Source: Symbiodinium natans (Eukaryota > Sar > Dinophyceae > Suessiales > Symbiodiniaceae). From it: a DNA stretch of 64,000 nt. Positions 1-12,700 of this stretch are shown here, one piece after another; within the stretch, counting starts at the first letter, position 1; each line of letters starts with the position of its first letter. A program made the position numbers and the translations under genes. Below the pieces are notes generated by a model. The model saw nothing but the letters and a program-made list of their open reading frames with translations. It was not told where the DNA came from and ran no database searches. Location of the stretch: assembly GCA_905221605.1 (NCBI GenBank), contig CAJNDS010000114.1, forward strand, positions 182,001-246,000. The letters run 5' to 3'.

Positions 1-532
1 CCCCTGGGATGGCTTCATATAATGTTCACAGGGTTTCGGGCTAGGGGAGCGGCGGTACCAAGTATGGAAGTTTAGGTGGGGAAAAGGTAAAGGGAGGCTT
101 TTGGCTTGGGACTTTAGGGTTTAGGGTTTCGGGTTTAGGGTTTGGGGTTGCAGCATCAAGGAACTCGGTTCAATGCCATCTGAAGCTTCACACGGGCTTC
201 CAGACCCAAGAGGAACCTAGGAATGAAAAGGGTGCCCTTCTTGGTTGGTGGTTATGAGGGACCCGAAATCCCAAAAAAAAAGGGAATGAGGGCCTGCTCT
301 GGGTCCTAGTTGGACCGTTCGACAATTAGACGATGTCTTAAGGGTGAGCATACACGGGGCTCCCGGTGGGAGGAGGGGTGAGGAGGGACGGATTGTTTGT
401 GCACCGTGCTGCTCGCTACTGTAGGCCTTCTCCTGGTTGGTGTTGATGGCCCGCATCACAATCGTGGAGCCTGCAAACTTCAAGATTACCCTATCCCGAA
501 AGCCCCACCAGACCCCTAAACTCTTTGCCAGA

Positions 533-620
533 AACTTGCAACGCCCACGAGTCGAACCTCAGAGCCGGGAGACTTTTCAGTGCCCTTGTGGAAGTTCATA
601 GGTGTGTACGGCAAGGCATC
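533..620 (-). CDS. Possible further exon downstream of the globin-like gene
   Basis: The minus strand is open and coding-like (PYTPMNFHKGTEKSPGSE) between two telomeric runs, with a possible GT donor after GGCTCTGAG. I do not recognise it. Confidence 0.3.
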
Positions 621-731
621 TGCGGTATTAGGTTCAGGGCTTGAATTGCGTGGATGGATGCGCCTAAACCCTAAACCCTAAACCCCAAAACCCTAAGTGC
701 AACAGCAAGAACAAGAGCAGAAGCCAGGAAC

Positions 732-3700
732 CTTCCAGCACTGTTCGCACCAGGATCTTTGAAACCAGGGTCAGCGACCAGCGGAATGCGGCTTCGGCCA
801 CTTCGTCCTTGAAAGGACGCAGACGGGCACTTGGAGGCTCAGGGTGCCCATAACCCCAACTGTAACTGCACCGACTAGCTCCCTAAGTCCCCAAAGTAGG
901 CCAGAAGTGGGCTTCTGGTTAGGGTTGCAAGTACACATGAACCTCCGGGTAGGCTTCGATGCTTGCAGGGTTGAAGGCTGCTACTGTGTCGGGGTACTAA
1001 ACCCTAAACCCTAAACCCTAAACCCTAAGCCCTAAACCCTAAACCCTAGACCCTAAACCTCGAAATCCAGACGTCAGCGAGGCACCGTGGTCATCCCACG
1101 CACCACATCCACCGCAGCAGAGACCTCGGCTTCAAATGGATAAGGTATGATATGTTGGGATATCCCCTATTACTAACAGCTCCTTACTAGGGATTCTACT
1201 GGGGGGGGAACATCCCAATGATAAGGTGAAGAGTTGAAGTCTCCAACTTCTATCAGCGGACTCCTGCAATCCTGGCGGCTGTGCGCAAGGAGACAAGACT
1301 GAAAGCCCATCAGGGCCCTAAATCCTATCCTACTCACTGCTGCTGCGGCGGAGACGCAAAGGGTGCGAAGAGCTCGGTGGGAACCTCATAACCAACATGG
1401 CCTTGGTACCAAAACCCCCATGGAAGCGGCTTTGGGGGTTTTACAGGCTCAGGCTAAGATCTTCGGAGTTGGGGGGAGGGGGGGGGGTCGGCAGTCGGCG
1501 GGAGAACCCTAGGAAATTGAGCGTTTCAGGGCTTAGGGCACCAAGGGCCTTCAGGTTCTAGGGGTTTGGGGTTTAGGGTTTAGGGCTTGGGGCTTAGGGT
1601 TTAGGGCTTAGCCCTCAGCATGCCCTAGGGGATAAGATTAGGGGGACCCTTGGGGATCTAGACCCTCTCAATAAGGTCCTTGACTAAGAGAGCCAGAAGA
1701 AGGTTACGTAAGCCTTTTAAGGGTCCCTTATCCTACCTAAAACCCTAAACCCTAAACCGTAAATCCTAAACCCTCAACCCTAAACCCTAAACCCTAAACC
1801 CTAAACCCTTAACCCTTAACCCTAAACCCGTATCCTACCTAGGACGCCCAGTGGCGGAGACCAAGGGCTGAGATGTCGACGACCTGGGAGCTGAGGAACA
1901 TGCCGAAGGAATCGAAGGAGGGAGTGGAACGAGAAATTGATACATGGGGGGGGAAAACCTTAAGCCCTAGGGTTTAGGGTTTAGGGTGTAGGATGTAGGG
2001 TTTTCAATTTCGGGTTTAGGACCCCGATTCTTAAGCCCTACACTCGGAGGCCCCCCCCTCCCTCGGTGGCAGTTTCAAGAGCGGCAAGTCCATCTACCCA
2101 GAGACTCCGAAACCCCTTAATTAAGGAATATACCTTAAATCATATTAGGGTTCCTACTATAGTTTAAGGCATGTTCCTTAATTAAGGGGTTTTGCAGTCT
2201 CTGGGTAGCCTTTTGCATGATGTTGTGACTTTCCCATCTTTGCCAGCTGGCGGCATGCGACCTGTAAGTTGTGATTCAACTGACTACACCTACACTACTT
2301 GGAGGTTCATGGTAGTTATAAACCAATTAGAACTGTACTTATATACCGCCCCTTAAGTGTCCTAATATGGTTATAAGTACGGTTATAAGTACAGTTATAA
2401 TTGGCTAATAAGTGCCATGAACCTCCAAGTACTTGAGAGCCTGAGGGTCCTGCTAGATAATCATCCCCTTTTCTGGACAGCTTGAATGGCAGGGGATTAT
2501 GCTGAAAGGGTCGTGATTTCAGCAACACATCGATATCTCCAAATCCTAAACCCTAAGCCCTATATAAACCCTAACCCTGAACCCTCAACCCTAGACCCTA
2601 AACCCTAAACCCTAAACTCAGAGATGAGAGGTGCAATGTCTGTAGAACTGCCACGGCGCCATCTGCCGGGGCGATCTGAAGATCTCAATGGTCATCTCGA
2701 TGATCCTCACAACTTGGGATGTTAGGGCTTACGGGTTTAGGGTTTAAGGGATGGTTTAGGGTTTAGGAGTACCGAGCTGACAAAAAAAAACATTCCCAAA
2801 CATTGGCTTTACCCCGCCCCCCCCCCCCCCCCCCCAAAAAAAAAAATGAAAAATAAAAATAAAAAACTAAACTTTGCAAAAAAACTAAACTTCAACCCCC
2901 TAACCCTGAGTCGAGGGCCACGGAATTGGGGTTCAGACTTGGGAGACCCTTTGAGGAACCACAGGGGTCAGAGGTTGAGGGGCTTTCTGGCTTTGGGGCA
3001 GGGTTTAGAAACTTAGGGCTTAGGGTTTAGGGTTTAGGGTTTAGAAACTCAGGGCTTAGGGCTTAGGGTTCTTAATTCGTGGTATAGGGAGTTTGGTTTG
3101 GCGTGCTTGAGGGTTTTTGTGTTGCAGGCTTCTGTTTTCAAGGGTCTTTCTGTTGATGGTGTCCTTTAGGTTTTGTTTGGGTTCATAGGGTTTAGGTTTC
3201 AGGGTTTAGGATTTAGGGTTTAGGGTTCGTGCGAATTCAGGATAAGGGCAGGTTAGAAGTCGAGATGTGTATCCAGGAGATGGAGCAAATGTGCGCTGAG
3301 AACGATTTGAAAGTATTCACTAAACCCTAAACCCTAAACCCTGAACCCTAAACCCTAAACCCTCAACCCCTCATCGTGCGGGATCAGGGTTGCTCTGCAG
3401 GGAAATGGAAGCAACAGGCAAATCCCAGAGTCCCTGGAAGATCCGCTCCAGCCTGATTAACTGGGAGGTTCTCGAAGTCCACTTTCAGGCTCCTAATACA
3501 ATACAGAGCCTTTTCAGACAGAGAGAGAAGAAAGAAAGAGAGGGAGAGGATTAGCGAGAGAGTGAGAGAGAGGGGGAGAGAGAGAGAGAGAGTGTACCAC
3601 AAAAGCCAACTCCCAAACAAACTCGAGGGCAGCTCTGGGGCGGTTTAGGGTTTAGGGTTTAGGGTCTAGGGTTTAGGTTTAGGGTTCAGGGTTCAGAGTT

Positions 3701-6700
3701 CAGGGTTCAGGGTTCAGGGTTCAGGGTTCAGGGTTCAGGGTTCAGGGTTCAGGGTTCAGGGTTTAGGGTTCAGGGTTTAGGGTTTAGGGTTTAGGGTTTA
3801 GGGTTTCGGGTTTAGGGTTTAGGGTTTAGGGTCCAAGCCAGGGCTCTTGTCTGCGATGAAGTAAAGCCGCGTGGTCGACTGCTTGAAGTGGTCCTGCCCT
3901 GCAGGGGCCACGGCGAAGAACCTCAGACGCACATGCTCTGGCACCATCACCCTATACAACTTAAAGACATGTGTATAATATATATATATATATATACATA
4001 TATATATACACACACATGTGTACCTATGTGTGCATATTATATATTTATTTATTTATTTACTTATTTATATTTAGATTTATATTTATATTTATATCTATAT
4101 CTACATATTTGTGTGTGTTTGTAATACTACGTGTTTTTCATGCACTGCCTGTACTATCTATGTACACGCCCTCAGCCCCCGAGTACCCCTTTATAAGGGG
4201 CCTAAGGGAGCTGCGTGTCACCAGAGTTTGAGGCTGAGAGTACTTGAGCTCAGGGCTTCAGGGCTTTAGGGTATGAGATTCGGGACGGCTTGGAGCTTGT
4301 AACTTTCCAGGGGAACTAAAGCAAAGGTTAACATCGGAAACGGGAGAAACAAAAAGCACCCTACAACTAGAAGAGAAAAGGGTATACCCTATGCCCTAAA
4401 CCCTCAACCCTAAACCCTCAACCCTAAACCCTAAACCCTCAACCCTGTACCCTATACCCTCAGCCCGCGTTGTCTAACGAAACCGGCCTCGGCCTCAGGG
4501 GCCGTTCTTACTGGCGCTTGTTGGAAGTGGGGTTTAGGGTTTAGGGTTTAGGGCTTAGGGCTTAGGGCTTAGGGCTTAGGGCTTAGGGTTTAGGGTTTAG
4601 GGTTTAGGGTTTAGGGTTTAGGGTTTAGGGTTTAGGGTTTAGGGTTTAGGGTTTAGGGTTACCCTAAACCCTCCAAACCCTCAACCCTGAACCTTTAGGT
4701 CCGGGGGCCGCCGATACAGCTCCTGGCGCAAGAAGAGGATCGAGCTCTCGGAGAGGCTAAGGATGAAGCGGCCGAGAGCCTCCTCATGGGCCTGGAAAAG
4801 AAAACTGTGAGCTTCAATTGAAGCCCTGCACCCTTTAAGGGGTTTGGGGTTGAGGCTTTAGGGTTTAGGGTTGAGGGTTTAGGGGGTTTAGGGTTTTGGG
4901 TAATCCTCAAGCCCTCCGTGAACCCTACACAGTGGGTGGGCACCCTCGTCCTCAAGCCCTCCAAAAACCCTATTGCGAAACAGCAGGGCAGAAGATTGTT
5001 GGGGCATTGTTGGGGCGCACAGGGGCATCTGGGGGGCTTTAGGGTTCAGGGTTTCGGCGGAACCCTAAACCCTAAACCCTAACCCCTAAACCCTAAACCC
5101 TAAACCCTAAACCCTAAACCCTAGGGTTTAGGCTCTACATGGCCGGGGTTGGCGCGAAGGGGATTCCGAAGCTCGGGGCCGTTCTGGGTGGGGGATGTCT
5201 GCCGGGTGCAGGGCCCCTAGATAAAGCCGAAACTCCCCCAATCCGACATCCCAAATCAGCATAAATGGAATATAAATAAGACCTTGACGATAAGCAGAGG
5301 TATGCAATCTAAACCCTAAGCCCTGAACCCGGAACCCTGAACCCGGAACCCTGAACCCTAAACCCTACATCCTAAACCCTAAACCCTGAAGCCTAAAGTA
5401 TTCTTCTGCTCTTCCTGCCTGCCGTATGCCCGACCTACTCCCTAAACCCTAAAATTCCTAAAAGCTCAACCCTGAACCCTTCGAGGCTCCACTGGTGATG
5501 ATTGGTGCAAACAGCTTCAGGGTTCCTCCAGTTCCTGGAGCGGAAGCAAACCCTAAGCCCTAAACCCTAAACCCAACAGAATCCCTCCTGTGATACTACC
5601 CTAAACCCTAAATCCTAAACCCTGAACCCTAAACCCCAAACCCCAAACGCAAGGCCAAGGCCAGATGCCCCAAACCCTGCAAAAATCGGGCCTGTGGCTT
5701 GCCAATGTGGGATCGAAGCATCCGCTCCACGTTCTCCCAGAGCCAATTCCAGGCTACCTGGCATGTTCCGCAAGCTTTGCAAGAATTGCGGGCTTAGGGT
5801 TGTGGGTTTAGGGTTTAGGGTTTAGGGTTTCGGGTTTCGGGTTTCGGGTTTAGGGTGTTGCGCTGCAGCTTCCTTCTGGCCAGAGGCGTGGTGTCCTTCA
5901 TACCCCCAATCGCAAACCGTGCAAACCCCAAACCCCCAAACTCTACTGTGACTAAAGGCTCAACCACAAACCCTCAACCCTCAACGCTCAACCCTCAACC
6001 CTCAACCCTCAACCCTAAACCCTAAACCCTAAACCCTAAACCCTAACCCTAAACCCAAAACCCTAAACCCAAAACCCGAAACCCAAAACAAGGAACAAAT
6101 CCCCCAAGGGCCCTAGCAGAAGTGTTTGCGAGAGTCGCGCCTCGTGATTGGAGTCCCACTCCTGGAACTGTTTCGGGTTTAGGGTTTAGGGTTTAGGGTT
6201 TAGGGTTTAGGGTTTAGGGTTTAGGGTTTATAGGGTTGTTCGGGTTTAATGCATTGTAGGTTTACATGGGGCTTGTAAACGTCTTATAGGACTTGCAATA
6301 GGGTTGATATGCGGTCTACCAGTGTTGGGGGTTTGTTTGCGTCTGTTTGTCGATGTGCAGGACGGGCACGGCATCGAGGGACTCATGAAGACCCTAACGA
6401 ACAGGGCCGCTAGCTCAGGAGCTAGCGGCATCCTCTTACTGGGAGGTGCCAAGCCGCCATCCTTGCTATACCCTAAATCCTCAACCCTATATACACATAA
6501 ACCCTAAACCCTAAACCCCACCGTTGCGGTGTCGTGTCGTGTCATGGGCGTGGTGGCGGATGTGTCGGCTGCAGAGGTAGTGCTGGCCATAGCACTAGTG
6601 CCAGCAATGCCGGGGTTGCAACGCAACACTAAGATGGCCCTGAACACCCACTGAAATACCCTAAACCCTGAACCCTAAACCCTAACCCTAAACCCTAAAC

Positions 6701-8738
6701 CCGAAACCCTACACCCTAAACCCTAGACCCTAAACCCTAAACCCTAACCCTATAAACCCTAAACCCATTCCTAAATATGATCCTCTGAACCTAGAGACCT
6801 AGGAGCGGAAGCAGCAGAGTCAAAAAGCAAGCGAAGGCCGGGTTTAGGGTTTAGGGTATAGGGTTTGGGGTTTAGGTCTTAGGGTTTGGGGTTTAGGGTT
6901 ATTCTAATTATAGGATTTAGCCCGCAAGAAGCAAGCAGGCCCAGATGCTCCTTGGGCACGAGGGACCGCAACGATGCCAGCATGACGGCCTTGAACCTTG
7001 TCAACCCGGGGGATTTTACGAGCGCTTGAAGGTTGATGGGTGCTAAAGGGTGCTTAAGTGGGAGGGGGGTTTAGGGTTTAGGGTTAAGGGCTCAGGGTTT
7101 AGGATTTCGGGGTTTAGGGTTTAGGGCTCAGGGTTCAGGCGTTTAGGGTTTAGGGCTTAGGGTTTTTGGGTTAGTAGGGGGGCAACTGCATTGACAACCC
7201 GTGTTTACCGCAACCCCTCTTGTATCAAACTGTGAACCCTTGATCCCCAGAGAAAGTGCCTTCACACTTGCATGGGTCTTCCGGGGCACCTGCTCCTGCT
7301 TAGGCTGTAGGCTCTGGGCATTCCCTGAAAGCCAGTCATCTGAATAACCTAAAACCCTAAACCCTAAACCCTAAACCCTAAACCCTAAACCCTAAAGCCT
7401 AGACCCTAGACCCTAAACCCTAAACCGCCCTGTTTTCTGGAAGCTCTAAACCAAGGGACTCGGAGAGGCGGATCGAGCCGGGATGCCTTGGGGGCAAGGG
7501 GTGCTGCCTTTGGGTTTGTCGGGTCTTCAGGGTTTAGGGTTTAGGGTTGAGGGTTTAGGGTTTAGGGTTTAGGGTTTAGGGTTTAGGGTTTAGGGTTTAG
7601 GGTTATATGGCAGGCATCTGACCCTGAACCCTAAGGCCTACCTTGGCCCATGAGCCTCCAGATGTTCGAAAGACAGGTGCTAATGGATTCAACCTTGCTG
7701 TCCATGCTCAGAGCTTCAGAGTTTGGACGGTTTAGGGTCGAGTTCAAGGAGCACGGAATTCGGGCATTCACTAGGGTTAGCTTCAGGGTTCAGGGTTCAG
7801 GGTTCAGGGTTTAGGGTTTAGGGTTTAGGGTTTAGGGCTTAGGGTGTCGGATTTCGTTTGGAGGTTCACTAGGCCAAGCTGTGCGGAGCACCCTGAACTT
7901 CCAGGGCCCAAGGGGCTGCGCAAGGACCAGGGACAGCACATCACACTCCTCCTGCAGGCGATACGAGTTTGCCTTGGCCGCCAGCATGGTATGTACTAGG
8001 TTTAGGGTTTAGGGTTTAGGGTTTAGGGTTTAGGGTTTAGGGTTTAGGGTTTAGGGTTTAGGGTTTAGGGTTTAGGGTTTAGGGGTTTAGGGCGGGTACT
8101 TGTAATTTCAATTAAAATCTGCACCTAGAAGCTTCCTAAGTCCCCTAAGTCGGTGATAAGTAGACCTACAATTACTTAGGAAGCTCCTTGTAGGGCCTTG
8201 AAGGGTTTAGGGGTCATCATAGGCGAGTCACCACATGGGCCGGGAAGACTCCCAACCAAAGATCCGATAATTCTGCAACACACCTGTCTAAGTCCTAACT
8301 CGCCGGACCAAAGGGACAACAAGAACGGCTTGCCTACGGGCTCTTAGTAGGGAATGAGGGAATTAGAGACTCTATGTAGTCCCTGTACGGGTAATATAGG
8401 GTACCTAATTCCCTCATTTCCTACTAAGAACCCGTAAGCTTCGGGTTCAGGGCTGAAAGAATTTAGACCCTGAAATCTGAGCCCCGAACCTTCAAGTCAC
8501 AAGCCTTGAGCGCCAAAATCAACAGCACGAACCTCCCTGAACCCAAAAAACCCTAAAACCCAAAACCCTAAAAACCCAAAAAGCCCAAAAACCCAAAAAC
8601 CTAAAACCCAAAAACCCCAAAACCCCCCAAAAAAAAATTGAACCATGAACCCTACAGCCTCTCCTCTTTCCCTGCTCAGAGTATCCGAGCAGCCACATTG
8701 CTGACAATGTCATCGAACCTGGACTTCTTACGGAGGTT
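732..8738 (-). CDS. Globin-like multi-domain protein (exons 0.7-8.7 kb)
   Basis: Short minus-strand open exons separated by telomeric-repeat introns. Approximate exons: 8676..8738 (SRFDDIVSNVAARIL), 7896..7988 (SYRLQEECDVLSLVLAQPLG), 7637..7719 (KVESISTCLSNIWRLMG), 6917..6997 (FKAVMLASLRSLVPKEH), 5692..5757 (VAWNWLWENVERMLRSHIG), 4697..4791 (EEALGRFILSLSESSILFLR), 3835..3961 (FAVAPAGQDHFKQSTTRLYF), 2641..2716 (VVRIIEMTIEIFRSPRQM), 1841..1918 (VVDISALGLRHWAS), 1083..1140 (EVSAAVDVVRGMTTV), and 732..829 (DEVAEAAFRWSLTLVSKILV). The order LxxFxxAPxxQxxF, VxxISALGLRH, AFRWSL looks like one divergent globin domain following the end of another (AWNWLWENV). No start or stop is identified. It may be the same protein as at 14.8-22 kb, interrupted by the transglutaminase gene, or a separate one. 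Confidence 0.5.
1152..1218. mobile_element. MITE family B
   Basis: Inverted ends TTGGGATATCCCC and GGGGAACATCCCAA around CTCCTTACTAGGGATT. Confidence 0.7.
2095..2206. mobile_element. MITE family E
   Basis: TACCCAGAGACTCCGAAACC with CCTTAATTAAGG, and the inverse AATTAAGGGGTTTTGCAGTC..TGGGTA. About 112 bp. Confidence 0.8.
2298..2429. mobile_element. MITE family A, TA target duplication
   Basis: 132 bp with inverted ends CTTGGAGGTTCATGG and CCATGAACCTCCAAG, flanked by TA on both sides. The interior repeats ACTTATAACTGTACTTATA-like motifs. The TA duplication points to a Tc1/mariner-type transposase acting in trans. Confidence 0.88.
3519..3593 (+). repeat. GA-rich tract
   Basis: Imperfect GAGA repeats. 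A second GA tract at 35898..35962 lies in a Lon intron. Confidence 0.85.
3655..3830 (+). repeat. Telomere-like array, TTCAGGG block inside TTTAGGG
   Basis: About a dozen TTCAGGG units flanked on both sides by TTTAGGG. A similar TTCAGGG block is at 41990..42040. Confidence 0.94.
3969..4120. repeat. TA/CA and TTTA/TTATAT microsatellite
   Basis: (TA)n, (CA)n then (ATTT)n and (TTTATA)n. Short ORFs over it are low-complexity artefacts. Confidence 0.9.
4531..4690. repeat. Head-to-head telomeric junction
   Basis: A TTTAGGG run (about 4531..4659) meets CCCTAAA directly (GGGTTTAGGGTTACCCTAAA near 4660). Confidence 0.9.
5062..5132. repeat. Telomeric junction, CCCTAAA into TTTAGGG
   Basis: A CCCTAAA run changes orientation at AAACCCTAGGGTTTAGG near 5122. 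Confidence 0.88.
7999..8091 (+). repeat. Interstitial telomeric array (TTTAGGG)n
   Basis: Perfect heptamers over about 90 bp next to a globin-like exon. Confidence 0.97.
8339..8437. mobile_element. MITE family C
   Basis: About 99 bp with inverted ends CTTAGTAGGGAATGAGGGAA and TTCCCTCATTTCCTACTAAG, without telomeric insert. Confidence 0.8.
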
Positions 8739-9004
8739 CAGAGTTTAGGGTTTAAGGTTTAGGGTTTAGGGTTTAGGGCTTGGGGTTTAGGGTTTAGGGG
8801 CTAGGGTTTAGGGTCCGCCGACCCTGGCGGCGTGTTGGATGGGAAAAGGAGGTGAAAACCTCCCTCTCCCTCCTTACCCCCCCAAAACGCGGGGGGGGGG
8901 CGGGTACCCGGGCAGCTTTTCCATGGAGGGCCAGACCACCCACACCGCATAAACTCACGGACCATAGGCGGTTTCGCACAGGACATAGGGGCTCTTTGGG
9001 AAAA

Positions 9005-9145
9005 AAACCCCTTCTGCCCCCCCCACCCTCCTGCCCCCCGCTACCCCCCCCCCCCTAACCCCCCCCCCCTGACCCCCCCCCCACCCCCCCCCACCCCCCC
9101 CCCCCCCGACCCCCCCTACCCCCCCCTACCCCCCCCCCTACCAAT
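9005..9145. repeat. Poly-C rich tract
   Basis: C-runs separated by single T, A or G. Other homopolymer tracts lie at 2815..2846, 8888..8900, 24599..24634 and 45302..45324. Confidence 0.95.
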
Positions 9146-9769
9146 TGATGGGGCTGCCCTGGCCTTCAAGCTGGCTTCAGCTCCTGTTTGGGTCCCAACG
9201 TTTCACAGAGGCTCAAGCACATCAACTTTTTTGGCATCCTTTGAGCTGACGAGCGCGTTTAAACCTTTCAACTATGCTCCAGCGGGGTCGGCGGCTTGAG
9301 CCGGAGGCTCTTAAATTTAGGGTTTAGGGTTTAGGGTCTAGGGTTTCGGGGATCCTTGGGCTCTACCTTGCACCTCTAAGGTGGTGTTTCTTGGGTTTTG
9401 GTACCCTTTTTGAAGATACTTTCTGGGAATGTAAGGGCCATATCAGGAGCAGATTCAGGGGGCCTCTTAGGGGTACATACAACTTCAAGCCCTGAGCACG
9501 AAGCCCAAAAACTGCAACCTTTCCCGACCTTGAACCCCAAAAGGCCCCTAAACACCTGAACCCTAAACACCTGAACCCTGACCCCCAAAACCCTGACCCA
9601 AGCCCCTACATACCCTAAACCCTAAACGCCTAAACCCCCGTAAGCCCCCGCAAGCCCCGCAAACCCTGAAAACCTCTAACTTCTCCCTAAACCGTGAACC
9701 CCAAACCTTGAACCCGAAACCCTACACCCTAAGCCCTAAACCTAAACCGCTTTCTGAGTTCCGAGCTGG

Positions 9770-12700
9770 TCAAGCACCAAGTGCATCCAGGTGCCTATTG
9801 GAGGTTGCGGCTTTAGACAGTTTTTGGTTCAGGGTTAAAAGGTGTTGCTGGTGACAAACAGCAGGAGGAAGGAGACACAGCGTGTTGGGCTGTTGGGGTC
9901 TCGGGGCTTCAGGGCTGCGGCATGAGGTGGTTCGATGTTTTGGGTTTGCGCGCTTAGGGGTTGAGCCTCTTCGGGATGGGATTCTTCTAACTTGAGCCTT
10001 GAGGAAGGTCTTCTGCAGCTTTGTGGGCAGGCTTCCGAAACTAACGCGAGAAAATCCCGAGATCCGGCTTGGCTCGAAGGTGCTTTGGCCAAAGCCCATC
10101 ACAGCAGCATTGAAGAGGAACATCTCGTTGAACGTCGTGGGCACCTGAACTGCATCGTTCATAAGAAGGCGAAGTCTGCTCGACATCACTAGTAGCATCC
10201 ACCAGCAGTGGTTTACAAGGTTGGGATTACAATACCCAAGTAGTAACGCACTGGCATGGCTGTCCCCACAGCAAAAGCATCGCTCCGCGTGTTTTTGCGC
10301 GGAAGGATCGCCGCATCGCCTCGTTTAACCGTCCTCAGCGAGGCGTCGGCGTGGCTCGTGAGCGAAGCGCTGGCCAGTCTCCACAACGAAGGCCGACACG
10401 TGAAACTGAAGGAAGAAGGTGCCCTCAGCTGCATTGACCTCCAGGCTGCTTAGCGTGTCGGCATCGAGGTTCGCGGAAGCAATGGTGTGCCGGAAAACAT
10501 ACTCCTCACCCGGCGCAAGCAGCAGCTCGCGCTGCATCAGGGTCTCCCGGCCGTCCAAAGGCAGCTTCATGGCATACTTCTTGTGCCGAGTCTCAAGATG
10601 AATCACGGGTCGGCCTCGGTAGTCGTAGCCTGTGGCGGAGACCAGGAGCCGGATTGTCCGCGTTTCACTGCCGAGGTTGCGGAAGGAGGCCCTGAGAGGC
10701 AAGTCCCTTTCCATCGTGATGCTGCCGGCCGGGAGGAAGCTGCTGAAGTCCACGGCAACATCCTGGCATTTTGCAGCCATGTGCCTCCGGTCTCAGAACC
10801 CACAGCCCTGAAGCCCTACACCCAGAACTCCGGAAGCCAGAAGACCGAAAAAAAAAACAATAATAAGACTCCAAAGCTCACCTAAACCCTTTCTTGAGCT
10901 ACACGAAAGCTCCTTTGAAGCCGAAACCGAGTCCTGAACCTCTGAGAGCTCGTGCAGTCGCCGCCCCTCCACCCGGCCGTCAGCCAATCGCAGCTCCGTG
11001 GCGTTGCTCTCCTTCACGCGCACGTGGGTAGTTCCCGAAGTTAGGGTACCGATTTGGGTCCCCTTCAAAAGCACGGCACCCTTTTCAAAAGGGCCCCCCA
11101 AACAGGGACCCTGATTTAGAGAACTACCTACCCATCTGTGCACGGAAGTAGTGGATCAGTTTCGACACGCTTGCTGTGACCTCACACCACGTTCTGCAGG
11201 CACGCCTGTTCTGAGTTCTGAGTGCGCTTCATTTGCATGGAAGTAAATCCGTCACACGACCTAGAAAGACAGCAATCAAGCAGCTGCAGAGATGTGTCTC
11301 TCTGTTTATCCGTCTCTCTGCCTGTCTGTCCGTCAGTCCGTCAGTCCGTCTCTCTGTCTGTCTGTCAGTCTGTCCGTCAGTCTGTCTGTCTGTCTGTCTG
11401 TGTTGGGGCGGTTCTTTGCAGATGGTGCGTGGTGTCACATTGGTTCCAATGATACGGCTCCTCAGCGTCCCTATAAAACAATGTCCCAAAGACCCTTGAA
11501 TTTGGAAATTTAGAAAACAAGAGCCGCAGTAAACCCTAAACCCTAATCTCCGTGACATAAATTTCTGCCCCACAGCTCCAGGAACGAAGTGGAGGCGAGG
11601 GCCGCCCCCCGCTCGTGGCACTGGACTCGGGCTGCCGCAGGGCCGGCTTGGCAGTGGCTTCCCCGGTGCTGGGGGTCTGGGCATTTCTTGTAGGTGTGTG
11701 TCAGGTCCAGCTCCTCAGGGCGCGCTGGGAGGCGGTTTAGGAGGCTTAGGGTTTAGGGTTTAGGGTTTAGGGTTCAGGGTTTAGGGTTTAGGGTTTAGGG
11801 TTTAGGGTTTAGGGTTTAGGGTTTAGGGTTTAGGGTTTAGGGTTTAGGGTTTAGGGTTTAGGGTTTAGGGTTTAGGGTTTAGGGTTTAGGGTTTAGGGTT
11901 TAGGGTTTAGGGTTTAGGGGGGGGGTTGGGGGCTGAGGGGCTTCGTGGCTTAGGGTTTTGACCGGACGGAGCGGATCTGCGGAAACCCTGGCCGCCCGTC
12001 TCCTCCCGCTGGCACCGCATATAGTCTGCCAGACATTCTGCTGAGATGCTCCCGGGTTTCTTAGTGACGGTTTTAAAGCCGATGGTGTTGAAGATGTCCC
12101 CGAAGGGGTCGCTGTACCATCGAACCCCTGCATAGAGGGGGTCCCCGTCGTGCAGTGTGAAGATTCCTCTGGCCGCAGCCTCGTCCTTTGCGGCATCGGT
12201 GAACTCTGGAACGCTGTAGACAAAGAGCTTCACATCACCATTGACTTCGCCGATGACAAAGTCCGTGTCGAAGCAATCGCTGACCCCTTTCTTAACCTGC
12301 CTCACGGAAGCAGGTCCCATTTGGAAGCGCCCGCCAGACTCTTCCTGCGGCGTGGCATCCACTGCCTGCCAGCCATCTGCACCTCGGTCGCTCCTGTCGA
12401 AGTACATCTCATTCCAGACGTGGAAGGACCAAACACTATCTGCATTGCTGCTGCAGGGCACGCAGGGCATGCATGAACTGCAAGTCCCTGCGAAGCCACG
12501 ACCGGCGGACAGCTGATGCTTGCACTCGGAGAGCTTGCAGCCCTTCTCTGCAGCCGAGCGTGCGGAGAGGCACCATCTCGGGCAGAGGTCTTCCGGGTAG
12601 TCCGCTGGGCTCCAGGCTCCATCGGCGGAGGCAAAGAAGAACTTGGAGACGCCCCGGTCTGCATTGGTGTCATGAGCAGACTGGAAGTTCGTGACCGACC

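Noticed and set aside
11222-11684. Cys/Leu/Ser-rich and TDRQTDRQ frames
   Set aside because: They read through the TCTG tetranucleotide repeat; no conserved motif outside it.
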